From Lasiodiplodia sp. COLG20 (taxonomy: Eukaryota > Ascomycota > Dothideomycetes > Botryosphaeriales > Botryosphaeriaceae), in assembly GCA_009801085.1 (NCBI GenBank), contig VNWV01000012.1:310001-374000 (forward strand): a stretch of 64,000 bases of DNA, given 5' to 3'. The stretch's first letter is position 1. Every line of letters starts with the position of its first letter. The notes under the pieces were generated by a model. That model was not told the DNA's origin. It did not search any database and was given only the letters and a program-made list of their open reading frames with translations. Positions 42,328 through 53,124 of this stretch are shown in pieces. The position numbers and the translations under genes were made by a program.

Positions 42328-43448
42328 GGTGGGAGCAGCTGCGCGGCCTCGCAGCGCGCGGATATGGGTTCAATGCGTATCCCAGGCGCTCCAGCGTGGT
42401 GTAGCAGGTAGGCTTTGTAGGGAAATGCGGTTCGGACGGCGCGCGCTGGTCCCCGCGGCTAGGAGCTCTCGGAGACGACCGAGGTATGGGCGAGGGCAGG
42501 GTCGATCTGTAGCACAGCGGGGCTGGGACGCGCTGGATGGGTCCAGGGGCTCTCGACCACGGCGCGAGCAACAGCACTGTTGGTGTTCAGGAGAGCGCGA
42601 GCTCGAGAGCGGGCGTGTGGATGGGAGTCATCGGCCGCTTTTTCTGGAGCTTAGGGACTCCGCCGAGGCGAGCGAGCGCAGACCCCAGACGTCGCTCCCG
42701 TCTGCCCGCATCGCCTTCCCCGCCTTAGTCGCCCCAAGCCCAAACACAACTCAACGCACCAGTGTCTTCACGTGCCAATCGAATTGCTCAGGCCCGGCGC
42801 CCAGCTGACGCGATGCGGCGTGACATCTCTGACCGCTCTGCCGACACGCGCGCTGCCAGCGGCGCAACGGCTGCGACCTAGCAGTTGACAGCGTGCTCTG
42901 GTCCTGCACGCGTGCTTCCTCGGCATGCAATTGCTGGTCGGGTCCGCTCGGGTCGAGGGAGCAGGACGGAAGCGGCAGCCAAACGCGTCGTACCTCCGAA
43001 TATTTCCTCTGCTGGCGAGCGCCTCTAATTTCTACGAACACCGCAAAGGCACTCGCTACCCATTAGCCCGAGCCTCAGGCTGCACAGGGAAAGAGAGCAT
43101 GTGCGCTGCGGCAGTTTTCCCGCACACCGTAGGAAAAATGCCGCGCAGCTAACGCCGCTGTGCTGTTCGAGCAGGGCACGCGCAATGAGCCGCATGTGCA
43201 TCAGAAAGTACGTACATGCAGAGCGATCATCCGGCTCGGCCGGACGGCTTCTTCTCCCACTAGACAGCAACTATCTGTGTGCGCTTCTGGAAAGCGCCCC
43301 CGAAGCAGCTCTGACGCAACCATTGCCCAACGCTAGCGTCCGCACATAGCGCCTTCGGTCTCCGCAGAGATCTGCACCCACTCGCAACACAGATTTGCGC
43401 AGCCAAGCAGCCACCAAGACCTCTCTGCGACAACACCATGAAACCCCT
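42328..43448. other. Intergenic, 1.1 kb
   Basis: Kinase promoter and methyltransferase 3' flank. GC-rich, with several short frames lacking features. Nothing else recognised. Confidence 0.45.
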
Positions 43449-44463
43449 CTACCCCCTCTTCACTAGATAACCCGTGCAGTATGGCAGCACGCTCCACGTC
43501 TGCAAGCTCTTCAGCTCCACTCTCGACCACCCATCCTTCCCCCCAGCATTCAGCAATATCTCCTTTGTGTCGCGGTCGATGCTGCAGCCAAGAAAGACAT
43601 TCCACCCAGCCCACGCGTACACCGTCTGTAGCACCCTCGAGCCAAAGTTGCCGCCCGCCTCCTGCCAAGGATTCACAACGTGCTCATGCACGACCATCCT
43701 TCCGCCAGGCTTCAGCAGCTTGTATAGGCCCCTGACCGTCTCCTCTGGCCGCGGCACGCCGCAGAGCACCCTGATACAGCAGATCTCGTCGAAGATGCCC
43801 TCAGACCCGTTCTTGAACAGACCAGCGTCGGCCAGCGCTGGGATCAGGCTCTCGGGCTGCGCCCCGGCGTGCAGCACCGTGTACTTGTCCTCCAGGCCCG
43901 CCTCCTTAACCTTAGCTCGCAGCTTGCCGTGCAGTTGCCCCGCCGGTTCGGCCCCGTAGACGCGCGTGAGGTTCGCCGGCGTGAAGTGCACGGCCTGATC
44001 TGCACAGCTCACACGTCAGAAAAAGCGCTTATCTCAGAACCTGGAGCGAAGGAAGTCCGTACCACCGCTGCCGGGCCCAATGTCGAGGACAGTGCCGCGC
44101 ACGGAACTGATGAGAGCAACGGCCTCGTCAGCCATTCCTTCCGACATGAATTCGCCTATTAGTTAACACAGTCAGCCGCCGGCCCATTTGAACCAATTGT
44201 GTCAGGTGCGTGTCACCATATGCTATCCAGAAGCGCGAGAAGGCGCGATCGCGCAGCTTCGAGAATTGGAGAAGGACGCCAGGCTCATGCTGGACCGTGA
44301 CCGTATCAATGATCGTTAGGAGAAATTCTGCAATGCGGGAGAGTCAGTTGGAAAATCCAATGCGGCGAACGTTGTGGTACGACGAACGGTACAAGCCCAG
44401 GGAAATGAAGTAAGCTGGCGCAACGTCGCGCAGCAGCTTTTCTTTGAGAGTGGGACCGCACAT
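43449..44463 (-). CDS. SAM-dependent methyltransferase, METTL7-like
   Basis: Four exons: 44463..44388, 44327..44217, 44155..44063, 43999..43449; 276 aa. Rossmann-fold class I methyltransferase: motif I 'TVLDIGPGSGDQA' is split by intron 3 and restored by splicing; 'RVYGAEP' follows as the acidic motif II region; 'EICCIRVLCGVPRPEE' and 'LYKLLKPGGRMVVHEH' are the motif IV/post-III blocks. Overall order and the 'GPGSG...EHVVNP' layout match the METTL7/thiol-methyltransferase-like group, which in fungi is often lipid-droplet or ER associated; the N-terminus 'PAYFISLGLY' is hydrophobic enough for a membrane-surface helix. Donor of intron 1 is a non-consensus GTTCGT, so the first exon is the least certain. 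Substrate unknown. Confidence 0.82.
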
Positions 44464-45727
44464 TGCGATGATGGCTTGTGACGCGCGAGTTTCGGGGGTT
44501 CTCAACGATTTATCATCATTGGAAGCGGAGCATTCTGGGACACTTTTCGAGAACTTATACTGCTTGGGGAGACGCGCTGTGCATTAGTGGGGGCTAGCTA
44601 ACCGTTGAATTAGTCAGGGCTTGCGGTTATCCGACGATGCCATGACTTTTGGTCCCTGGCGCGGAGCGGGGAAGCGGTTGAGCCGAGTTGTTCCGCTCTG
44701 GACTCATCAACACCATCATCTCCGTCTAATCTCTTGCCCATGATTATTTTGAGGTTTTTAGCCAGCTGACTCATCTGCAGATGGGCATGCAGCACAGCCG
44801 GGGTCAGCAGCCACTGATACGAGCGGAAGCAGGATCTCCTCCAGGCAGCCATCCTATCAGAGCGGGGACAAGGCAAAGTTTTGCCTTTTTGCCTTTTTCC
44901 TCAGCCACAGGGAAAATAGGACCAACGCACTGTTTCAATTCGTGGCAACAGATTTGCAGATATGGCGTGGTTAGGCAGCAATGATCGGCTTGCTGCCCCT
45001 CCTTTGCTCTGGCTAAGCCATGCTTCTGAGCGCCACTCATCCTTCATGTTCAGGAAACAGCAAAGTCAGCTATGCGACAGGTAAATCAAGCGCTTAGTCA
45101 CCCCTGCAATGAGAGGCGAGTTCCGAAAATTACTCATTTCAACTGCTGGTGCTTGCGTCAGCTGTGCATTCAGCTTGAGGAGACGGTTATTTATTTTGCT
45201 GATTAACACGCACGCTCTTTCGACAAACAGATTCAGCTGCCCGTAGACTTCTGGGTGAGCCCGTTGACTGCGCTATTTCATTATCTCCAGGCGTCTTGTA
45301 TGTTGTCGAGCTAAGCAAGCTATAAGGGAGCTGCTAACAGATGAATTAGATGAATGTCAAAGAAGACACACTTATGCTTGTTTTGACGCATTAGCAAAGC
45401 TCGTACTGAGTTTCAGGCGCCTCGGCATATTTCCCCGCAAATTTGTCAGCTTGCGTACGTGCAATCAGGCTTCACTCTATCTGCAGACCTGTCTGCCTGG
45501 TTAATCATTTTCGTCGACCTCTCCACCCTCCATCACGTCTGGCAAGGATTAAAAACCCATCGAACCCCGGTCTTTGTGGCACTAGGCTTAACGGCGCCTT
45601 CCCATCCTTGTTCCCAAGTTTACCGGTCTCCATGAGGCTCTGCGACCAATAAAAACGAGCTCTTTTCCAGCCAACGGCCAATTGAATCGTTCTCTCATTC
45701 GCCCTCTCCATCCTACTGGCCACCAAT
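44464..45727. other. Divergent intergenic region, 1.26 kb
   Basis: Between the methyltransferase start (minus) and the homeodomain/C2H2 gene (plus). The middle part (about 45050-45430) is AT-richer. A small repeat of 'TTTTGCCTTTTTGCCTTTTT' type occurs near 44878-44898. No gene supported. Confidence 0.45.
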
Positions 45728-47230
45728 ATGCCCATGAATCCATTCCAGTCCCCACTTGAATACCCACACCGGCAACCAAATTCTCCACCTGCGCTACAGC
45801 TGGACGATCCGCATCCTCAGCATACGCCACGATCCGCGCTTTTTCAAGACAATTCTCCAAATGGAACTACCTTCGCGTCACCAGTGTATCGCAACAGCGG
45901 AAATGTCCTGAATACTTCCGCAATTTCGCCAGAGCCGCGCATGCACGACTCTTTCTTTAGCATGAGTCCCCACGACAGCTGTGGGATTGACTGGTCAATT
46001 TTCTATGGAATGGACTTGACTACACCTTCGACAATATCGGCCGCCGAAACTCCTGGTTCGATAACACCGAATTTCCTGTCTCGTACTGTTTCCGGTACCA
46101 CGCAGCTTGATTTCCCATCAAGCCTCTCCAACAGTATGCTATCTAGCAGTTATTTTGAAAATTCCTTCTCGCAAACGAACATTGAGGATGCCATCACGTC
46201 CATCGACCCAAAGGCAGCAGACCTTTGCTATCGTTGGCTTTCCAACTTCTCACCTCGCTGGCCCGAGGAGAAAGACTTCGCTGCGTTAGAGCAACTTACT
46301 GGCGAATCCGTCACCAGGATCAAAACCTGGTTCAGTCAAAGATTGTCCCAACTCGCGCCATCACCATCCTTCCAGAACACCAGCAGACAACGCCTGCAGC
46401 TAGCTTCTCCTCCGTCATCCTCTCCACCAACCCCTTCCTCCAGTTCTCCAATTGCCGTAGCAGCCACCTCCCGAAACGCAGCGTCCCCTCGAGCCTTCAA
46501 AGCGCAGACCCACTGCTGCACGCCCACTCCTCACCCGGAGCGCCTCCGCACCCGAGATCCATCACGGCCCTTCCAATGCACACGCGCCTGCGGCCGCTCC
46601 TTCCCGCGCAAAGGCGAGTGGACCAAACACGAGCAGAAAAGCCGCCCGCAGCGCGTGTGGCTATGCACCGTCGGCGCCGCCGTCTTCTTACCACCCCCTT
46701 CGTCGTCGTCCTCCTCCAGCTCCTCCTCCACCACCACCGCCTACGCGGACGAACCATCCAGCCGCCGCCGCCGCCTCTGCGCCTCGTGCGGCGAGCCCGA
46801 CCCCACCAGCTCGCACCTCGTCTCCAAACACTGGGCTACTGCCGCCGCCGCCGACGAGCTGCCAGACAACGACAGCAGCACGACGACGACGACGACGACA
46901 GCGCGCTGGTGCCGCAAGCAGTTCATGCGCAAGGACCACCTCCTCGTCCACCTGCGCACCGTGCACGGCGTGGCGGCCGACGCCGAGGCGATGGCGTACT
47001 ACGGGGCCGTCGGCGAGCTGGAGGTTGGCGGCGGTAGCGGGGCTGGCGGCGGTAGCGGGGAGCTGGAGGGGTGGTACCGCTGGTGTGGGTTCTGCCGGCG
47101 CGACGACTGCTTCAGGGGGTGGAGGGAGAGGGTGGATCATTTGGGCAGGCACTTCAAGAAGGAGGGGAGGGCGATGGGGGAGTGGCGGGGTTTTTATGAT
47201 GAGAATGACCATGATGATACGGGGGGTTGA
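45728..47230 (+). CDS. Homeodomain-like plus C2H2 zinc-finger transcription factor
   Basis: Single exon, 500 aa. A homeodomain-like helix-turn-helix lies at about residues 160-207 ('LEQLTGESVTRIKTWFSQRL', with the recognition-helix WF). Ser/Pro-rich sequence follows. The C-terminal half has a C2H2 array: 'FQCTRACGRSFPRKGEWTKH' in which the second His is not found where expected; 'CASCGEPDPTSSHLVSKH'; 'WCRKQFMRKDHLLVHLRTVH'; and 'CGFCRRDDCFRGWRERVDHL' followed by GRHFKK. This order (homeobox then several CxxC...H fingers with RKDHL and WxERVDHL) is a known fungal TF architecture. Ser, Thr and Gly runs interrupt the fingers and come from trinucleotide-rich DNA. Nuclear regulator; targets unknown. 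Confidence 0.83.
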   Translation: MPMNPFQSPLEYPHRQPNSPPALQLDDPHPQHTPRSALFQDNSPNGTTFASPVYRNSGNVLNTSAISPEPRMHDSFFSMSPHDSCGIDWSIFYGMDLTTPSTISAAETPGSITPNFLSRTVSGTTQLDFPSSLSNSMLSSSYFENSFSQTNIEDAITSIDPKAADLCYRWLSNFSPRWPEEKDFAALEQLTGESVTRIKTWFSQRLSQLAPSPSFQNTSRQRLQLASPPSSSPPTPSSSSPIAVAATSRNAASPRAFKAQTHCCTPTPHPERLRTRDPSRPFQCTRACGRSFPRKGEWTKHEQKSRPQRVWLCTVGAAVFLPPPSSSSSSSSSSTTTAYADEPSSRRRRLCASCGEPDPTSSHLVSKHWATAAAADELPDNDSSTTTTTTTARWCRKQFMRKDHLLVHLRTVHGVAADAEAMAYYGAVGELEVGGGSGAGGGSGELEGWYRWCGFCRRDDCFRGWRERVDHLGRHFKKEGRAMGEWRGFYDENDHDDTGG

Positions 47231-47722
47231 GGGTTATTTCTGTTCATATTTTAATGTGGACTGGGAAACTTTTCTGAGGGAAATATGCTGCTGGCAGCGC
47301 TTCCGGTCGTCAATCGTACTTCTTTTGTCCGGAACCTTTCTATCCCCGTCTCCGCCTGGCTATTTGCATTTCTCGGCCCTGTCCAATTCCATAATTCCTC
47401 TCGTGGGCGGTACTAATGGTGTTGGTCAGATATCAGTGTTAGCCTGCTAGCAAGATGTGATCCAAATCTGGCCTGTATAGGCAGGCTATACAGTAAACCG
47501 GTGATTTGACATGAGCGGAAAAATACAAGAAGCAGCAAGGAGAATTGGACCAGGATTCGACACAATGGGGCTTCAGGTTTCACTCATCAATCGATTCATT
47601 CTCATATATGTACGTGCGCGCAGTGCGCTGAATGATAGATCGCTCGCTCCAAACTCAGGCCAACAGATTTCGCAATACTTTTAATGGACAATTTCCATTT
47701 CGTCGTCAGAAACGAGGGCCAT
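47231..47722. other. Convergent intergenic region
   Basis: 492 bases of 3' flanks of the zinc-finger gene (plus) and RNase gene (minus). AT-richer than the coding regions. Nothing recognised. Confidence 0.5.
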
Positions 47723-48326
47723 TTACGAGGTGCCGGAGCAGCCAACGAAGTTGTTGCCGCTGGCACCGGTGTGGGTGATGGCACCGGCGTAGGCGCAGTT
47801 AGTGTTGATGATGACACGGTCAGCACCGGGAGAGCCTGCACCGAGGGGAGTCAGAGACGAGAAGCATTAACCACATGAGAAGCCAGCAAGTACGTACCGC
47901 CGGTGTAGACGCCGCTAGTGCGAATAGGGAACTCCTGGTACGGGCCGCTGACGGCGAAGTCGAAGCCCCTACAGCATTTGTCAGAAAATTGGTTGCACGC
48001 GGCGATTGGAGGAGGTTAGAACTGACTCGTAGTTGTTGTAGGTGTGAGGGTAGGTGGAGCTGCCGGCGGTGTCACCAGCCTGGTAGTAGGAGCAGGCGGC
48101 GTTGGCGGCGGCGCGGACCTGGGCCGCGGTGTAGGAGGTGGAGCCGCAGGTGGTGGCGGACTGGCGGACCTCGAGAGGCTTGGGCTCAGACCTCTCGACG
48201 GGGCTGGCAATGGCAAGGCCCAGGAGGGCGGCCAGGGGAGCGAGGGACTAGAGAGAGAGGCATTGGTCAACGTGGCTGCTGTGGCGCACAAGAATGACGG
48301 AGGGGGCGAACCTTGATGACAAGCAT
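47723..48326 (-). CDS. Secreted guanyl-specific ribonuclease, RNase T1/F1 family
   Basis: Four exons: 48326..48312, 48247..48027, 47968..47898, 47835..47723; 139 aa. First exon is 15 nt (MLVIK). Signal peptide to about residue 20 ([14 protein letters not shown]), then a short pro-segment ending in VR. The mature part follows RNase T1 closely: '[20 protein letters not shown]', '[13 protein letters not shown]' (Tyr38 and His40 of T1), 'YQEFPI' (catalytic Glu58), '[10 protein letters not shown]' (Arg77) and '[15 protein letters not shown]' (His92). The two disulphide Cys pairs are present. It cuts single-stranded RNA after G through a 2',3'-cyclic phosphate, outside the cell. Every catalytic residue is present, so it should be active. 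It lacks the long loops of ribotoxins. A TATA box lies 88 bases upstream. Confidence 0.95.
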
Positions 48327-49361
48327 TGTGGCGGATTCGAGCTGGACAAACGAGGACGAATGAAGGTGAATTGGCTGGTTGGATGAGGTTGTGGTTGAGT
48401 TTCACGCCTGACTTTATAGACCAACGCTCTTAAGCGACCTTAAGGCCGTCAGACCTGGGGTAGGGGAGCTCCGAGGCAGCCCCACGCAGTGCTATCGCAG
48501 GGCCAATCCGATCTCGGCGAATTAGAGATACGAAGATACACAGGTGGTGCCCCAAGGCAGGGCCAAGTCTGCATGACTTCGGTAGCGCCGGAGATGGCAT
48601 GTATCTGGCGACGCGAGCGGGCGCTTGTCTGTGGAATAGCAATGGACTTTAAACGAACGTGGCAGGTGGTGGACTCGGAGCATATCATTGGCGCCGGGAA
48701 ATAAAACTAGGAGCACAGGGCGAAGTAAGCGGAAGTTGTTTAATGCAACAGACGTCTAGTGGACGTAAGGATTGGCAGGGCACCTGCTGTTCACAGACGC
48801 GGGGACTCGCAGGAACAGGGCCTGTGACCGGCCTTTGGCTGTTTGTTTTTGGAACAGAAACACTTGTTGCATGTGCAGCAGGCCGTCGGGGCCAGTCAGA
48901 TACGAGAAGGGCTGGTTGTCGAGGTCTGGGACGGGGTGGGATCGGCAGAGGCGGAGCGGGTAACCATGCCCGAAGGGGAAGGCGCTTGCTGTTTCACTTC
49001 TGTGCAGCCACACTCGACCACCTCTTCCTTTCCCATGTGCTGATCTATCTCGGCTGATTGGCGACCCTCCGAATTATTATCACCTAAAATCCTCCTCCAT
49101 CGCCCTCTCGCTGTCGGACCTCGCCTGGCTCGAGCTTGCAGCCAGCGCAATGTCCGCCTGCGACGTCATCTGACCGGCACCACGTCCGTCCAGCGCGCCT
49201 GTCACCGACTCTTCCGCGGGGCCCCCGCCTCGCGAACAGCTCACCAGCTTTCCGGCGAACACCTATCGCTCCCAAATTGCTCCCCTCGGTCCTTTAACCG
49301 CCAATTGGCCTCGACGAGCTTCCCTCACCGCATTCCATTCCGCCAGCTTCGCTTTTCCACA
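48327..49361. other. Divergent intergenic region, 1.0 kb
   Basis: Between RNase (minus) and the DUF3632 gene (plus). Contains the RNase TATA box; otherwise no supported gene or repeat. Confidence 0.45.
48413..48418 (-). promoter_or_regulatory. TATA box of the RNase gene
   Basis: TATAAA on the minus strand, 88 bases upstream of the RNase T1-family ATG at 48326. Confidence 0.55.
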
Positions 49362-50210
49362 ATGGCAGCCAATCCGAGCGATATCATCGCAGCCTTCATC
49401 CCCGACGCCATCTCCGTTCAGGAAGCCGCTGAGAAGCTCGCCGCCCCTGCCCGCCAGGCCTTCGAGAAAGATGGCGACCTAGGCAAGACCGAGCACGAGC
49501 TGGAGAGGCTGTGGACCGCCGTCACCAGCGCCGCCGAGCAGACCCCGCATGCCCAGCAGAGCAAGCTGGTCGACATCGTGCTCGCCATCAAGGCTTTGCC
49601 GCAGCCCGCGCACGAGAGCAAGAAGCTGGAGATCTGGGGCGAGGAGCAGCGCTGGGAGCAGCTCCCGCTGTTTGGCGCCAAAGCCCGTGAAGGGCTGGAC
49701 CTCGGTACGCTTGCTCGACCACCTTATCGTGAGATGAGCTGAAATGACTTACGCCAACGCTATCTTGCAGCTTCGGACAAGCCCGACGACAGCTTCGTGA
49801 ACCTCAATGCCTTCTACGCCCGCGTGACGGCCGCCGGCGCCTGCGACCTCAGCCTGTACGCTATCTGGATCCTGCGCGCCGCCCTCGAAGACCCTGAGGA
49901 GGATGACATTGCAACCGACACAAAGCCGGCAAGCCTCAAGGCGGCTTCCGTGTGGCTCATATACGCGGCCGAAACGCTGTCCAAATTGAGTCAAGAGAAG
50001 AAGCAATTCGATGGGAAGATCGCCAAGCCGGGGAGAAGCCTGACCATTTTCAAGGATGCTCCGGGCTGGCATGGTTTTTGTGAGGATCGCTGGGAGACTT
50101 GGGTGGATCGCCTCACCCCTCTGAACGAAGCGAGCATTGCAACCGACGCGAAGCCGTTGGTTAGCCAGGCATTGGAGGCGGCGTCCAAGGTTTCCAAGAG
50201 CAGTGCCTAG
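49362..50210 (+). CDS. DUF3632-family protein
   Basis: Two exons: 49362..49704 and 49771..50210; 260 aa. Start at [13 protein letters not shown]; an in-frame Met at 49305 would add 19 residues. The mostly helical protein fits the fungal DUF3632 family: '[20 protein letters not shown]', then '[12 protein letters not shown]', '[14 protein letters not shown]', and the C-terminal '[16 protein letters not shown]' block. No signal peptide, membrane segment or catalytic motif is visible. The biochemical role of this family is not known to me. It converges on the succinate dehydrogenase gene, 181 bases from that gene's stop. Confidence 0.82.
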
Positions 50211-50391
50211 AGGCAGAACTCGAGATTGAACATTCCCTGGCCAAGTTACGAAAACGAAAAAAAAAAAAAAGAAATTCAACAGATCGATGCCTCTGGTTGA
50301 CGTCGAATAGTATATACAATCAAATTTTCGCGCGATACTCACCCGGATCTCGCATCTTCTTTTGGCTGTATATCTTGATCGTCCATGAAAT

Positions 50392-52692
50392 CTAGTACGA
50401 TCTCTTCTTCGGCGGTATGGACTGTTGAGTACTTGCGTCAATAAACGGCGACTTGCTCTCTGGTATCCGAGCGAACTCACCGGGCAGTCTGTCTGATCCA
50501 ACGTGTCAAGGACAACGTCTCTGTATCCAACTCGGACATCTTCACCAACCTCCTTCTGCCAAGTCAGAGTGTGCTTCAGCCACTCCTCATCCAGTCTTTC
50601 TGGAAAGTCTTCTCTTGCATGGCTGCCTCGGCTCTCCTTTCGCTCAACCGCGCTCGCCACCGTTTGCACAGCACATGTAAGCAAGTTACGCGTCTCAAGC
50701 GTCTCGATGAGATCCGAGTTCCAGATCATCGACTTATCCTTGACCGCAAGTCTTTCTGTGAAATCCTTCTCTACCGCCTGAACCTTTTCATGGCCGGTTG
50801 TCAGCGACTTCTCAGTTCTGAAAACAGCAGCATCCGCTTGCATGGCTCTCTGCATGTCGCCACGAATTTCCGCTGTCAGCTTGTCCCCGTTCGATGCTAA
50901 GATTGTTTCGAGTTCGAAGATCGAATTCATTCCGATGTCTTCTGGTGCCTTCTCATGCGGCATGCCCTTTTCGTTGCCGTTGGATATGTCTATGGCGCAC
51001 GCTCGGCCAAAGACGACAATGTCCAAGAGGGAGTTCGCGCCGAGCCTGTTCGCTCCATGGACACTCACACAGGCCGCCTCGCCCGCAGCGTACAAGCCTG
51101 GCACTGTAGTCTCCTTCCCGTCCGGCCCGATGTCGAGCACCTGTCCTTTGTAGTTCGTCGGGATACCGCCCATGCAGTAATGGACGGTCGGCAAGACCGG
51201 TATAGGCTGCGTAGTGATATCTATTCCAGCAAATATCGACGCCGTCTCCGCGATACCCGGCAGCCGCTCGAGAATGATATCGCGTGGTAGGTGCGAAAGT
51301 TGCAGGTAGATGTGATCGCGGTCCGGACCGCATCCCCGGCCCTCGAGGATCTCCATGTTCATCGCCCGCGACACAACGTCGCGCGATGCAAGGTCCTTAG
51401 CCGTCGGCGCGTAGCGCTCCATGAATCGTTCCCCTTCACCGTTTAGCAGGTACCCGCCCTCACCCCTTGCGCCCTCGGTGATCAGTACGCCCGCACCGTA
51501 AATGCCGCTTGGGTGGAATTGCACGAACTCCATGTCCTGCAGTGGCAGGCCCGCCCGTGCCACCATGGCGTTGCCGTCACCAGTGCTGGTGTGCGCGCTC
51601 GTTGCGGAGAAGTATGCTCTTCCGTAACCTTGACACGGCGTCAGTGAGAAAGGAGACCGGATTGCCAGAGCAAACCAAAGGAGAAAAGAGGTAGGCAGAG
51701 ATATTGCCCCCTCCCCCTCTTCTTCCCCAATTAGGATAACTCACCACCCGTCGCCAGCACCGTATTCCTCGCAAACAACCGATGACACGTCCCATCCTCC
51801 ATCCCTATCGCCGTCACGCCCACACACTTACCCCCCACCATCATCAAATCCAGCGCAAAATACTCGACCAGGAACCTGCACCCGTGCTTCAAACTCTGCC
51901 CGTACAGCGCGTGCAGCACGGCGTGCCCGGTGCGGTCGCCGACGCACGCGGTGCGGTACGCCTGCCCGCCCGTGCCGAACCGCAGCGACTGCCCGCCGAG
52001 GGCGCGCTGGTAGATGGTGCCGTCCCCGGTGCGCGAGAAGGGCACGCCGTAGCGCTCCAGCTCGACGACGGCCGCCACCGCCTCGCGCGTCATGTACGCG
52101 ATGGCGTCCTGGTCGCCCAGCCAGTCGGACCCCTTAACCGTGTCGTAGAAGTGCCACCGCCAGTCGTCGGCCGTCACGTTGCCTAGCGCCGCGTTGATGC
52201 CGCCTTGCGCCGCGACCGTGTGCGAGCGCGTGGGGAACTGGGAGTGTGTGGTGTAAGCTACTTTCTGTTGTCTTGTGCTTGGGGGTTATAGGTATTTGGG
52301 GAGCGGGTGTTTCTTTTTTTCTCTTATATTAAGTTGGGATGAGGTCATGGGAGGTGGTGATGGAGTGGTGTATTGCTATTTTCCTCTTTTGAATTACCAA
52401 TTTAGTCACACATGCGGTGTTGAGACCAGCTTCTGTTAGGCCGACAGCCGCACGTAGGCCTGCTCCTCCAGCGCCAACGACAATTGCGCTAGATATTTAA
52501 AAATCTCGTTAGTAAGTTTTGCAACTTAAGAAGATAAATATAAGATGGTAGCACGAACTCATAGTGGTGATCTATTACTGTCTGATTCCCGACAGTAGCC
52601 AGCGTTCGGCTAGCAGCAACAATTCGCTGGCTCGGTATTCGACGAACATGGCGGAAGTTTGATCGTACGGCTTGAAGAGCTGAAATTCGCAT
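50392..52692 (-). CDS. SDH1: Succinate dehydrogenase flavoprotein subunit (complex II)
   Basis: Five exons: 52692..52559, 52488..52398, 52237..51745, 51628..50481, 50421..50392; 631 aa. Oxidises succinate to fumarate in the mitochondrial matrix with covalent FAD and passes electrons to the Fe-S subunit. Basic N-terminal presequence ([20 protein letters not shown]). FAD-binding '[17 protein letters not shown]' is split by intron 1; '[20 protein letters not shown]' holds the flavinylated His; '[20 protein letters not shown]' and '[13 protein letters not shown]' are active-site and FAD blocks; '[15 protein letters not shown]' is also present. The last exon is only 30 nt and supplies the conserved end 'IPPKKRSY'. 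Intron 2 is 160 nt, longer than the others. A second in-frame Met lies at 52716. Confidence 0.95.
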
Positions 52693-53124
52693 AGTTACTC
52701 TGTTAGAGTCATTCAATTGGACTAGAATGTGGAAGAATTGGCCCCGGACGTCATAATGAAAGAGATTCCGGGAATGGGACGGTAACTCTTTATGATGGGG
52801 CGATTGCTATGCTAGTGTATGCAAGTTCCCCGCATGAAAGAGGCTCTCTGGACGGAGAAATCTGACAGGGGATGTCATCAACCGAGGGAACTCGATTTTG
52901 TGGGGATAGCAACGTCCACGCTCTTATTCCCGCTCGGATTGCCGAATCGGAGCAATGCTATTTCGCAACAATCTCGCAACCTGCTTTTGACCCCAGCAAT
53001 CCCTCAAAAGCTTCGTAATACGGCCCTTGCACAGACTCTGAGTGTCTTGAGTTGATGCTCGGGCTCACCCGACAGAACTCGAACTCATCTCAGTCTCTTC
53101 AAGCAGACCTTATCCGCATTCTTC
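52693..53124. other. Intergenic, SDH1 promoter
   Basis: 432 bases: SDH1 5' region and POP1 3' end, both minus strand. No distinct element identified. Confidence 0.5.

Noticed and set aside
47723..48326. RNase T1-family gene considered as a ribotoxin
   Set aside because: Length and loops match plain guanyl RNases (T1/F1); the long insert loops of the alpha-sarcin group are absent.
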